Position numbers and translations under genes: made by a program. From assembly GCA_018991295.1 (NCBI GenBank), contig JAGKSZ010000077.1:1-13077 (forward strand): a stretch of 13,077 nucleotides of DNA, read 5' to 3'. Source of the stretch: Porphyrobacter sp. (GTDB lineage: Bacteria; Pseudomonadota; Alphaproteobacteria; Sphingomonadales; Sphingomonadaceae). The notes beneath the pieces were generated by a model. The model saw only the letters and a program-made list of their open reading frames with translations, searched no databases and had not been told where the DNA came from. The stretch's first letter is position 1; every line of letters starts with the position of its first letter. This document shows positions 1-7,768 of this stretch, in pieces.

Positions 1-86
1 ACCGCATAATAGCGCCGCCCATCGGGCACCGCCGGAAGCTTGGGCGGGGGTGGGGGCGAGAAGATGGCGCGCAATCTTTGCAGCAT
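1..86 (-). CDS. Probable metallophosphoesterase (serine/threonine phosphatase-like), N-terminal fragment
   Basis: Only the first 28 codons lie in the window; the gene runs off its left edge. The fragment starts at an ATG (84-86) and reads MLQRLRAIF, then a run of five prolines, then LPAVPDGRRYYAV. A short basic N-terminus, a proline stretch and a 'P-x-G-x-R-x-Y-A-V' phrase is how many alphaproteobacterial calcineurin-like phosphoesterases lead into their first metal motif, GDIHG. That motif would fall just outside the window, so the catalytic residues are not seen and the call rests on the lead-in alone. The upstream codons stay open without a stop but are Lys/Arg/Thr-rich and look non-coding, so the ATG is preferred. 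The ribosome site is weak (AAGG close to the start). The 187 bases between this gene and the next hold nothing I can name. Confidence 0.5.
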   Translation of the reverse strand, partial: MLQRLRAIFSPPPPPKLPAVPDGRRYYA

Positions 87-273
87 GGCCTTGGCAGGTG
101 TCCGGTTTCTTTTCGTTTTCGTTTGACCCGGAAGAGAGCTTGCGATCACGCCGAAGTGACCGCGCTCCTTGATGGGAGGGCGCGATAACCCTCTCCACGC
201 ATCCGCGCAACAAACCCTCCGTCAGGCTCGGCAGAAAGTGCGAAATTGGCGGCAGGCGGTGCCACGCGCACGC

Positions 274-1026
274 TTAATCGAGCGTGAAGCTGACAGTCGT
301 GACCACCCGCACCTTCTTGTAGGGGCTGTCGGCCGATCCCCAGCCGCCCGCATCGCCATCGCGCGCGGCGACTTCGAAATAGCCCTGGGTTGCGTCCCTG
401 ATCTTGCCGACGCTGGAATCGGAATCCTTGGCGAATTGCTGGGCAGCGGCGCGGGCGTCCTTGGTCGCCTCGGCCACCATGGCCGGCTTGATGTCGTTCA
501 GTTTGGTGAAGGTGTAGGCCATGCCCGAACCCTCCTCCAGAAACACCCCGCGCCCGACCAGATCGAACTGGCGCGCGACCGCCTTCTGCGCGCGCTTGAT
601 ATCGGTGGTGCGCAGCGCCAGCCGCTGGCGCACGGTGTAGGTGGTGATGCCTTCATTGGTGAAGCTGGTGACGTTGGCCCCGGTCGGCTGGAGCGCATCG
701 GCGGGAAAGCCCAGCTCCTTGAAGAAGGCCTCGATGCTGGCGGTGTCGCCGCGCACCTTGGCCTGCGCTTCGGCAAGGCTGGTGGAGGAGGCAGAGTAGC
801 TGATCGTCCAGGTCGCCAGATCGGCGGTCACATCGCGTTCGGCCAACCCGCGCACGGTGACCGCGCGTTCGGCATCCTTGGCGCGCAGCAGGCCATTGCC
901 GAGCAGGTATCCGCCCGCGATAAGCCCGACCGCCAGAATGCCCGCCGTGCCAAACCAGCGAGCGGTGGCAGGCTCTGCCAGAACACTGTTCATCGCGTTT
1001 GCCGGTTGCACATCATCACCGCTCAT
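274..1026 (-). CDS. SIMPL-domain (DUF541) membrane-anchored periplasmic protein
   Basis: The 250-residue product has a short polar N-terminus, one hydrophobic segment at about residues 24-47 (WFGTAGILAVGLIAGGYLLG) and a periplasmic domain. The domain opens with VTVRGLAERDVTADLATW, which is typical of the SIMPL/BP26-OMP28 family. It is rich in alternating beta and helix and ends KKVRVVTTVSFTLD. Members of the family form ring-like oligomers or act in envelope stress and oxidative-stress tolerance; no enzymatic activity is established. An in-frame ATG lies 15 bases upstream (1039-1041) but has no ribosome site. The ATG at 1024-1026 has GGGGGA seven bases before it, so I chose it. The gene is divergent from the glyoxalase gene. 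Function beyond family membership is unknown. Confidence 0.85.
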   Translation of the reverse strand: MSGDDVQPANAMNSVLAEPATARWFGTAGILAVGLIAGGYLLGNGLLRAKDAERAVTVRGLAERDVTADLATWTISYSASSTSLAEAQAKVRGDTASIEAFFKELGFPADALQPTGANVTSFTNEGITTYTVRQRLALRTTDIKRAQKAVARQFDLVGRGVFLEEGSGMAYTFTKLNDIKPAMVAEATKDARAAAQQFAKDSDSSVGKIRDATQGYFEVAARDGDAGGWGSADSPYKKVRVVTTVSFTLD

Positions 1027-1041
1027 CGCATTGTCCCCCAT

Positions 1042-1103
1042 AAGAGTTGGTGCGATGAGTTGTGCACCAGCATCGATGAACCGTTTTTGAATGGAAATGA
1101 CCG
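1042..1103. promoter_or_regulatory. Divergent promoter region with a small dyad
   Basis: This gap separates the divergent SIMPL and glyoxalase genes, so both promoters must lie here or extend into the 5' coding ends. It holds an inverted repeat, TGGTGC (1048-1053) and GCACCA (1064-1069), with a 10-base spacer, which could be a small operator. No convincing -35/-10 pair is visible. The glyoxalase start has GGAAA about eight bases upstream. The presence of a promoter is inferred from gene orientation. Confidence 0.35.
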
Positions 1104-1541
1104 ATGGTGAAATATCTTCACTCGATGATCCGTGTTGCCGATCCGGAGGCGACGGTGGCGTTCTTCAAGCTGATCGGGCTGGAGGAAGTCCGCCGGTTCG
1201 ACAGCGAGGCCGGGCGCTTCACGCTGATCTTCCTTGCCGCACCGGGACAGGCGGGCCTGGCCGAGGTGGAACTGACCTATAACTGGCCCCCGCAAGATGG
1301 CAGCGCGCCTGAAGAATACACCGGCGGGCGCAATTTCGGGCACCTCGCTTACCGGGTCGATAACATCTACGAGACCTGCGCGGCGCTGGCGGCGGCCGGG
1401 CACATCATCCACCGCCCCCCGCGCGACGGGCACATGGCATTCGTCAAATCGCCCGATGGCATTTCGGTCGAACTGCTTCAGGACGGCTATCTCGAACCGG
1501 CCGAGCCCTGGGCGAGCATGCCCAATACCGGCAGCTGGTAA
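1104..1541 (+). CDS. gloA: Lactoylglutathione lyase (glyoxalase I), nickel-type
   Basis: The enzyme isomerises the hemithioacetal of methylglyoxal and glutathione to S-lactoylglutathione in the cytosol, the first step of methylglyoxal detoxification. The 145-residue product carries two VOC beta-alpha-beta-beta-beta modules. All four expected metal ligands are visible: His6 (YLHSMIRV), Glu56 (AEVELTYNW), His80 (NFGHLAYRVD) and Glu123 (DGISVELLQDG). The short form without the zinc-enzyme insertions matches the E. coli-type Ni/Co enzyme. The MIRV, ELTYNW and SPDG phrases are also characteristic of true GloA rather than a generic VOC protein. The gene stands alone: divergent from the SIMPL gene and about 120 bases ahead of the glycosyltransferase. 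No glyoxalase II or glutathione gene is nearby. Confidence 0.92.
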   Translation: MVKYLHSMIRVADPEATVAFFKLIGLEEVRRFDSEAGRFTLIFLAAPGQAGLAEVELTYNWPPQDGSAPEEYTGGRNFGHLAYRVDNIYETCAALAAAGHIIHRPPRDGHMAFVKSPDGISVELLQDGYLEPAEPWASMPNTGSW

Positions 1542-1568
1542 GTTGTCGCTTTCATACAAAGTGCAGAA

Positions 1569-1582
1569 TTAAATCGATTTAA
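1569..1582. promoter_or_regulatory. AT-rich perfect palindrome, candidate operator
   Basis: TTAAATCGATTTAA is a perfect 14-base palindrome in a very GC-rich genome. It sits between the glyoxalase stop and the glycosyltransferase start, about 80-95 bases upstream of the latter. Its position and AT-richness suit a dimeric repressor site or a promoter core for the glycosyltransferase/barrel genes. No regulator can be named from the sequence. Confidence 0.4.
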
Positions 1583-1618
1583 ACCAAGAAAAGCATTGGG
1601 GACCATTGCATTACGGGC

Positions 1619-1640
1619 GGTGTCAAGATAAGTTGACGCC
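1619..1640. repeat. Imperfect inverted repeat just upstream of the glycosyltransferase
   Basis: GGTGTCAA (1619-1626) and TTGACGCC (1633-1640) are inverted copies with one mismatch, which would be a G-U pair in RNA, around GATAAG. The repeat ends 22 bases before the preferred TTG start and 10 bases before its ribosome site. It could be a second operator, a leader hairpin affecting translation, or a weak terminator of the upstream gene. There is no T-run after it. Confidence 0.35.
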
Positions 1641-1662
1641 TTGATTGGGGAAGGGGGTCGCC

Positions 1663-3414
1663 TTGTCCATAGCCGAGCCTGTATTGTGGCAGGGCCTTGC
1701 CCTCATGCAGCACGAACTGTTGCTGTTTGCGGGCGTGTTTTTCCTGATCGGTGCGCTTGATGATCTGGCGGTGGATGCCGTCTGGCTGTGGCTGAAGGCC
1801 ACCGGCCGGGCGGTCACCGTGCGGCGCAGCCGGGCGCAATTGCGCAGCCGCCCGCTGTCCGGCCCGATTGCGGTGCTGATCCCCGCCTGGCGCGAGGCAG
1901 CGGTGATCGGCGGGACGATCCGCCACCTGCTGGCCAGCTGGCCGCAGGCTCCCTTGCGCCTTTATGTCGGGTGCTATCACAACGATCCGGCAACGCTGGG
2001 CGCAGCGATTGCGGCGGCGGGCGGGGACACCCGGCTGCGGCTGGTGATCCTTGGCCATGACGGGCCAACCACCAAGGCCGATTGCCTCAACCGCCTGTTC
2101 GCCGCGCTCACGCTTGATGAGGAACGCAGCGGCGAACGCTTTGCCGCGCTGGTGTTCCACGATGCCGAAGACATGGTCGATCCCGCCGCCCTGAGCCTGC
2201 TGGACGAGACCATTTCGGACGGCGCGGATTTCGTGCAGCTGCCGGTCGAGCCGTTGGTGCCGCGCCAGCGGCGCTGGCTGGCACGGCATATCGGCAGCCA
2301 TTACTGCGAGGAATTTGCCGAGGCCCATGGCAAGGCGCTGGTGGTGCGCGATGCGCTGGGCGCTGCCATTCCGGGCGCGGGCGTGGGCTGTGCTGCATCG
2401 CGCCGGGCGCTGGATTGGCTGGTGGCACGGCAAGGGCCGGACAATGACAGCGGCCTGCCCTTTGCCAGCGATTCGCTGACCGAGGATTACGAGCTCGGCC
2501 TTGCCATCGCGGCCGAAGGCGGGCGCTGCCGCTTTGTCCGGGCGCGCGGCGATGATGGCACGCTGATCGCCACTCGCGCCTTCTTTCCGCACGCTTTTGA
2601 CACCGTTGTCCGTCAGAAAAGCCGCTGGGTGCTGGGGATTTCGCTGCTCGGCTGGGATCGGGTGGGCTGGGCCGGGGGCGTGAGCGAATTCTGGATGCGG
2701 GCGCGTGACCGGCGCGGGCCGCTGACGGCGCTGGTGCTGCTGGTGGGCTATGCGCTGGTGCTGCTGACGGGGCTGATGGGCGTGCTGGTGGTGGCAGGCG
2801 TTGCCCCGCCGCTGCCGCTGAGCGCGCTGCTGGTGGCGGTGCTGAGCGCGAATGCACTGTCCTTCGGCTGGCGGATCGCGATGCGTTTTGCCTTCACCGT
2901 GCGCGAATATGGCGTGGCGGAAGGGGTGTGGGCGGTGCTGCGGGTGCCGCTGGCCAATGTCATTGCGATCATCGCCGGGCGGCGCGCCGTGTTTGCCTAT
3001 GTCCGCTCGCTCCTCGGCCGCGCGGCGGCGTGGGACAAGACCGATCATGATGCGCACCCCACGGCTGCGGGCATCCTGGGCCCTGTCGGGCTGGTGCGGG
3101 GCGCGGGTGATGTGGTGGGAAAACCCCCTCGGCACCCCCTCGCGCGCCCAGACACAGGCTGTGGCCGGGACAGCGCCTCAGACTGTGCCGTTGTCAGGGC
3201 CTGTGCCGGTGCCGTTACCGGCGCCGATGCTGGCTGCCGCGCCCGATGTTGTGATGGCCGGGCGAGGGCCGGGTGGTGCAAGGCCGCAGACCCGGCCTGT
3301 GGTTTCTCGGCCTTTCCCCCTTGCCAGCCGCGTCCACTTGCCGGGCATTGGCGCTGTGCCCGGCGCCGCGCCTGCACCGTCATCGCGGGCATCGGCGCCT
3401 CAGCCACTGCCTGA
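1663..3414 (+). CDS. NfrB-like inner-membrane processive glycosyltransferase (GT2); C-terminal ~100 residues doubtful
   Basis: A membrane GT2 enzyme expected to polymerise a nucleotide sugar and pass the chain through the inner membrane. Numbering from the TTG at 1663, an N-terminal membrane segment (about 15-40, FAGVFFLIGALDDLAVDAVW) is typical of NfrB-type proteins. The GT-A domain follows, with PAWRE (74-78), acidic motif HDAED (D167, D170), TED (E274-D275) and the processive QxxRW motif QKSRW (318-322). Three hydrophobic stretches then lead to WDKT at 457-460, near where relatives usually end. The frame stays open another ~120 codons, and the last ~95 residues contain about 11 cysteines and look like out-of-frame reading of the next gene. 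The mature protein may therefore be about 480 residues. The TTG start is chosen for AAGGGGG five bases upstream; an ATG lies at 1705. No MshEN-type regulatory domain is seen. Confidence 0.82.
   Translation: MSIAEPVLWQGLALMQHELLLFAGVFFLIGALDDLAVDAVWLWLKATGRAVTVRRSRAQLRSRPLSGPIAVLIPAWREAAVIGGTIRHLLASWPQAPLRLYVGCYHNDPATLGAAIAAAGGDTRLRLVILGHDGPTTKADCLNRLFAALTLDEERSGERFAALVFHDAEDMVDPAALSLLDETISDGADFVQLPVEPLVPRQRRWLARHIGSHYCEEFAEAHGKALVVRDALGAAIPGAGVGCAASRRALDWLVARQGPDNDSGLPFASDSLTEDYELGLAIAAEGGRCRFVRARGDDGTLIATRAFFPHAFDTVVRQKSRWVLGISLLGWDRVGWAGGVSEFWMRARDRRGPLTALVLLVGYALVLLTGLMGVLVVAGVAPPLPLSALLVAVLSANALSFGWRIAMRFAFTVREYGVAEGVWAVLRVPLANVIAIIAGRRAVFAYVRSLLGRAAAWDKTDHDAHPTAAGILGPVGLVRGAGDVVGKPPRHPLARPDTGCGRDSASDCAVVRACAGAVTGADAGCRARCCDGRARAGWCKAADPACGFSAFPPCQPRPLAGHWRCARRRACTVIAGIGASATA
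3047..3414 (+). other. Two open frames overlapping by 368 bases on the same strand
   Basis: The glycosyltransferase frame and the barrel-protein frame are both open here, one base out of register. In the barrel frame the region encodes a Pro/Ala/Val linker (PVPVPLPAP, PAPSSRASAPQPLPDPGP), normal for GC-rich envelope proteins. In the GT frame it encodes a Cys/Arg-rich sequence unlike the rest of the enzyme. I read it as coding in the barrel frame. Either the GT has lost its stop codon through a small indel (genomic or sequencing), or it carries a long read-through tail. Confidence 0.6.
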
Positions 3415-4150
3415 TCCGGGGCCGCGCCCGCCGCCCTTTCTCCCCCCTCCGCTTCCGCTGCCCGCGCCGTCCGCGCCTGCGGGGCGCTGGTCGCTCGATA
3501 GCTGGGCGTTCTGGCGGCAGGGCTCCGCTGCCACTCCGGTCAGCCAGGGGCGGGTGCCCATCTATGGGGCGAGCCAGACCGGCGCGGTGCTGCAATATCG
3601 CCTGGCCCCTGCCAGCCGCCTTGATCCGCGCCTCTATGCCCGCGCCTACCGTGCGCTGGTGACAAATGGCGAGACCGAGGGCGCGCTGGGCGCATCGCTG
3701 CGCCCGCTGGGGCGCGTGCCGCTGCGCGTGGCAGGCGAGGTGCGCTACACCGACGGGGCCTTCTTCTCCGAATTCCGCCCTGCGGCCTATGCTGTCACCG
3801 AAATCGCCCCGCTGCGCCTGCCGCTTGGCACTGTGCTGGAGGCCTATGGACAGGCCGGCTGGGTTGGCGGGCGCGGTGAGACGCTGTTCGCTGACGGGCA
3901 GGCGAGCCTCACCCGCGAATTGCCGCTGGTCGCCCGCCTTACCGATGAACGCTTGCGCCTCAGCTTCGGGGCGGGCGCATGGGGCGGGGCACAGCAGGAT
4001 GCGTCGCGCGCCGATATCGGCCCGACGCTCAGGCTCGACACGCAGATCGGCAAGGTGCCCGCCCGCCTTTCGGTCGATTGGCGCCAGCGCGTAGGCGGCG
4101 ATGCCTCCCCCGGATCGGGCGTGGCAGCGACAATATCGGCGGGGTTTTGA
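3047..4150 (+). CDS. NfrA C-terminal-like outer-membrane beta-barrel protein
   Basis: The 367-residue frame from ATG 3047 (a second ATG follows at 3050) has a weakly hydrophobic N-terminus, a proline/alanine-rich linker at about residues 40-145, and a C-terminal domain from about residue 146 (GRWSLDSWAFWRQGS). This domain shows alternating hydrophobic and aromatic strands (GAVLQYRLAP, LYARAYRAL, LRVAGEVRY, LRLSFGAGAWGG, ARLSVDWRQR). It ends in ISAGF, a terminal phenylalanine as used by BAM-inserted barrels. The strand wording resembles the C-terminal domain of NfrA, the outer-membrane partner of NfrB and phage N4 receptor in E. coli. NfrA's long repeat region is absent. Export of the glycosyltransferase product is the likely role. 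The first ~120 codons overlap the GT frame, the signal peptide is poor and the ribosome site is weak, so the true start is uncertain. Confidence 0.72.
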   Translation: MMRTPRLRASWALSGWCGARVMWWENPLGTPSRAQTQAVAGTAPQTVPLSGPVPVPLPAPMLAAAPDVVMAGRGPGGARPQTRPVVSRPFPLASRVHLPGIGAVPGAAPAPSSRASAPQPLPDPGPRPPPFLPPPLPLPAPSAPAGRWSLDSWAFWRQGSAATPVSQGRVPIYGASQTGAVLQYRLAPASRLDPRLYARAYRALVTNGETEGALGASLRPLGRVPLRVAGEVRYTDGAFFSEFRPAAYAVTEIAPLRLPLGTVLEAYGQAGWVGGRGETLFADGQASLTRELPLVARLTDERLRLSFGAGAWGGAQQDASRADIGPTLRLDTQIGKVPARLSVDWRQRVGGDASPGSGVAATISAGF

Positions 4151-4262
4151 CGCGGATCGCAGCCGGCCTTGTCAGGTTGGGCAGGGGGCGGCTGCAAAAT
4201 CATCGCGGATACGCGGATTGCGCGGCTTTTATCGCCCCGCCGCCTCGGCTAGCCTGCCCGGC

Positions 4263-5173
<911 letters not shown>

Positions 5174-5177
<4 letters not shown>

Positions 5178-5962
5178 AGTCTGCCCGGCAGCTGGCCGCG
5201 GCGCTGCTGCTGCTGCTGGCGTGGGGCGCGCTCGCTACCCCGCCGGTGCTGGCCCAGCGCGAGCCGGTGCTGGTGCCCGCTGTCAGCCAATCGCGGATCG
5301 AGGTGCGGCAGGGCTTCACCGGTGCGCGCCTGCTGCTCTATGGCGCGGTGGTCGATCCCGAAAGCGGTGGGCGTGCTGGCGATTACGATATCGTCGTGGT
5401 GCTCAAGGGCCCGACCGAGCCGGTGCGCATCCGCGAAAAGGAACGCATTCTGGGTATCTGGGCCAATGCCGGATCGTCCGATTTCCGTTCGGCACCATCC
5501 TTCTTTGCTGTTTCCTCGTCGCGGCCAGTGAGCCGGATCGTCGATGAACGCACGGCGGCGATTTACGAACTCGGCACCGATTTCATCCAGCTTTCTCCGT
5601 CCGGCCAGATCGATCCTGAAGAACAGGCCCGCTTTGCCCGGGGGCTGGTTGAGCTGCGCAGGCGGCAGGGGCTCTATCAGGAAAATCCGGGCGGGGTCAG
5701 CATTGCCGAACGGGTGCTGTATCAGGCGCGCATCGATCTGCCTTCCAACGTGACCACCGGCAAATACACCGCCGAAACCTTCGCGGTGCGCCGCGGCCGG
5801 GTGGTGGCAAGCGCGACCGCCAAGATCGAAGTGGTCAAGGCCGGGCTTGAAGGGCAGGTGGTGAGCGCCGCGCAGCGCTGGTCGTTCTTTTATGGCCTTG
5901 GCGCGATTGCGCTTTCGCTGGGCATGGGCTGGCTCGCCGGACGCCTGTTCGCCCGCCCCTGA
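5174..5962 (+). CDS. TIGR02186 family protein (alphaproteobacterial putative transmembrane protein)
   Basis: The 262-residue product has a Sec signal peptide (about 1-27, LAAALLLLLAWGALATPP then VLAQ), a periplasmic beta-rich domain, and one C-terminal membrane helix (about 238-259, FFYGLGAIALSLGMGWLAG). The conserved phrases RIEVRQGFTGARLLLYGAV, YDIVVVLKGP, ILGIWANA and PSFFAVSSS identify the TIGR02186/Alph_Pro_TM family, whose molecular role is unknown. Its usual neighbour in alphaproteobacteria is a TauE/SafE permease, as here. The start is a TTG (5174-5176) that overlaps the permease's TGA in the string TTGA, so translation is probably coupled. I infer that the protein is an accessory periplasmic subunit of the exporter, tethered to the membrane from outside. 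Confidence 0.85.
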
Positions 5963-5993
5963 GCCGCGCGCTGCCTCTGCTTCCGGCGCATCG

Positions 5994-6064
5994 TTGACGC
6001 GATCTTAACTGAACAGGCCCTAATTCCTGCGTGCTTTTGCACAGAGCGCAAGGGAAAGGCGCAA
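5994..6064 (+). promoter_or_regulatory. Possible promoter and strong ribosome site for the HerA-like ATPase
   Basis: TTGACG at 5994-5999 is a good -35 match. A loose -10 candidate (CCTAAT, 6019-6024) follows at a rather long 19-base spacing, so the promoter is tentative. The ribosome site is clear: AAGGGAAAGG, with GGAAAGG ending about six bases before the ATG at 6065. A 102-base gap after the TIGR02186 gene supports separate expression. Confidence 0.4.
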
Positions 6065-7759
6065 ATGACCGATCAGGCGCATGATTTTGAACGTTTCACC
6101 GGGCCTAATCCGACGGGCGCGGAAGAAGTTGCAGCGGCCTATGCCCGCAGCGGCCAGGATAACGCACGCCTGCCGATCGGTGTGGTGCTGGAAATTTCAG
6201 GCTCGGGCTCGCAGATTGCGCTCGATCTGCAACGCATCAATGAATGCATGGCCGATGAAGACCCCTCGGTGCAGATGGCCGGGCAAGTTGGCAGCCAGAT
6301 CAAGATCCGCGTGGGCGATGCCTGGCTGCTGGCCAACGTGCGCGATCAGCGCAAGGACCGCCGCACCGAAGGCGGGATCATCGCGCATATCGACTTCCTC
6401 GGCGAAGGCAGCGAGGAACGGCTGACGGGCCGCATCAACGGCTTCAAGCGCGGCGTCACCCGCTATCCCATCCCCGGCGCGATGATCTATCCTGCCACCA
6501 CCCGCGATCTGGAACAGATCTATGCCAGCGATGGCCGCGCCAGCATCACCATCGGCAAGGTCTTCCCCACCAAGGATATCCGCGCCGGCCTGTATATCGA
6601 TGCGATGCTGGGCAAGCACTTTGCCCTGCTGGGTTCCACCGGCACCGGCAAATCGACAAGCGCCGCGCTGATCCTGCACCGCATCTGCGAGGCCGCGCCC
6701 AAGGGTCACATCGTGATGATCGACCCGCACGGCGAATATTCCGCCGCGTTCCGCACGACGGGTCAGATCCTCGACGTGTCGAACCTGCAGATGCCCTACT
6801 GGCTGATGAACTTCGAGGAGCATTGCGAAGTGCTGCTTTCCAGCAGCGGCAATGAACGCCAGATGGATGCCGATATTCTCGCCAAGTGCCTGCTGGGTGC
6901 GCGGCAGAAGAACCGGCTGGCGCAGACCATGGGCAAGATCACGGTGGATTCGCCCATTCCCTATCTGCTCAGCGATTTCAGCAACATCCTTCAGGACGAA
7001 ATGGGGCGCCTCGACAAGGCGACCTCGACCGCGCCCTATATGCGCATCAAGTCCAAGCTTGATGAGATCAAGGCCGATCCGCGCTACCAGTTCATGTTCT
7101 CAGGGATGCTGGTGGGCGATACGATGGCCGATTTCATCGGCAAGATTTTCCGGATGCCCGGTGGCGGCAAGCCGATCTCGATCATCGACGTGTCGGGCGT
7201 GCCTTCGGATATTACCTCGACCGTGGTGGCGGTGCTTTCGCGGCTGGTGTTCGATTTTGCCATCTGGGGCCGCGATGAAAAGACCCGCCCCGTGCTGCTG
7301 GTGTGCGAAGAAGCGCACCGCTACGTGCCCAATGAAAAGAACGCCGATGGCTCGTCCGTGGGCAAGATCCTCAGCCGCATCGCCAAGGAAGGCCGCAAAT
7401 ACGGGATTTCGCTGGGCCTCATCACCCAGCGTCCTTCGGACTTGGCCGAAGGCGTGCTCTCGCAGTGCGGCACGATCATTTCGATGCGCCTCAACAACGA
7501 CCGCGACCAGGCCTTCGTGAAGGCCGCCATGCCCGAAGGCGCGCGCGGGTTCCTCGATTCGATCCCGGCGCTGCGCAACCGCGAATGCATCATCTGCGGC
7601 GAGGGCGTGGCGATCCCGATCCGCGTGACCTTCGATTCGCTTGAGGAACACAAGCGCCCGGCGTCTGAAGACCCGAGCTTTGTGGAGCTGTGGAGCAAGG
7701 ACGGCGGCGAGGAAGAACTGGTCGAACGCGTGGTGATGCGCTGGAGAAGCCAGGGGTAA
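6065..7759 (+). CDS. HerA-like ATP-binding protein (DUF87 / FtsK-HerA superfamily)
   Basis: The 564-residue cytosolic ATPase is of the HerA class, which forms hexameric rings that translocate double-stranded DNA. An N-terminal HAS-barrel-like domain (about 30-140, LPIGVVLEISGSGSQIAL through VGDAWLLANVRDQ) precedes the RecA-like core. Visible motifs are Walker A GSTGTGKST (190-198), the conserved DPHGEY (220-225), Walker B VLLVCEEAH with E415-E416, and the sensor ITQRPS (453-458). The MRLNNDRDQ segment that follows is typical of the family. Archaeal HerA works with the NurA nuclease in DNA end resection, and bacterial HerA proteins also pair with nucleases or Sir2-like effectors in phage defence. 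Here no such partner is adjacent: upstream is a membrane protein, downstream a convergent queE. A housekeeping DNA-processing role is as likely as defence. Confidence 0.85.
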   Translation: MTDQAHDFERFTGPNPTGAEEVAAAYARSGQDNARLPIGVVLEISGSGSQIALDLQRINECMADEDPSVQMAGQVGSQIKIRVGDAWLLANVRDQRKDRRTEGGIIAHIDFLGEGSEERLTGRINGFKRGVTRYPIPGAMIYPATTRDLEQIYASDGRASITIGKVFPTKDIRAGLYIDAMLGKHFALLGSTGTGKSTSAALILHRICEAAPKGHIVMIDPHGEYSAAFRTTGQILDVSNLQMPYWLMNFEEHCEVLLSSSGNERQMDADILAKCLLGARQKNRLAQTMGKITVDSPIPYLLSDFSNILQDEMGRLDKATSTAPYMRIKSKLDEIKADPRYQFMFSGMLVGDTMADFIGKIFRMPGGGKPISIIDVSGVPSDITSTVVAVLSRLVFDFAIWGRDEKTRPVLLVCEEAHRYVPNEKNADGSSVGKILSRIAKEGRKYGISLGLITQRPSDLAEGVLSQCGTIISMRLNNDRDQAFVKAAMPEGARGFLDSIPALRNRECIICGEGVAIPIRVTFDSLEEHKRPASEDPSFVELWSKDGGEEELVERVVMRWRSQG

Positions 7760-7768
7760 GGAAGAATT

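Noticed and set aside
87..273. Possible small gene or RNA in the 187-base gap near the left edge
   Set aside because: Read on both strands: no start with a ribosome site and no convincing hairpin or tRNA-like fold. It probably holds the promoter of the phosphoesterase.
169..1110. Plus-strand open frame opposite the SIMPL gene
   Set aside because: The SIMPL frame has family-specific motifs and a membrane anchor; the plus frame has no domain and spans the divergent promoter region.
1579..3135. Minus-strand open frame (518 codons) opposite the glycosyltransferase
   Set aside because: It is full of His/Gln/Arg low-complexity sequence, typical of antisense reading of GC-rich coding DNA, while the plus strand carries clear GT2 motifs.
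4151..4218. Three copies of CGCGGAT between the barrel gene and the TauE/SafE gene
   Set aside because: The seven-base GC-rich motif occurs often by chance here; spacing is irregular (4151, 4204, 4212) and there is no symmetry.
4101..4262. Upstream extension of the TauE/SafE gene
   Set aside because: The added 54 residues are Arg-rich, overlap the barrel gene and precede the family's natural N-terminus; ATG 4263 fits better.
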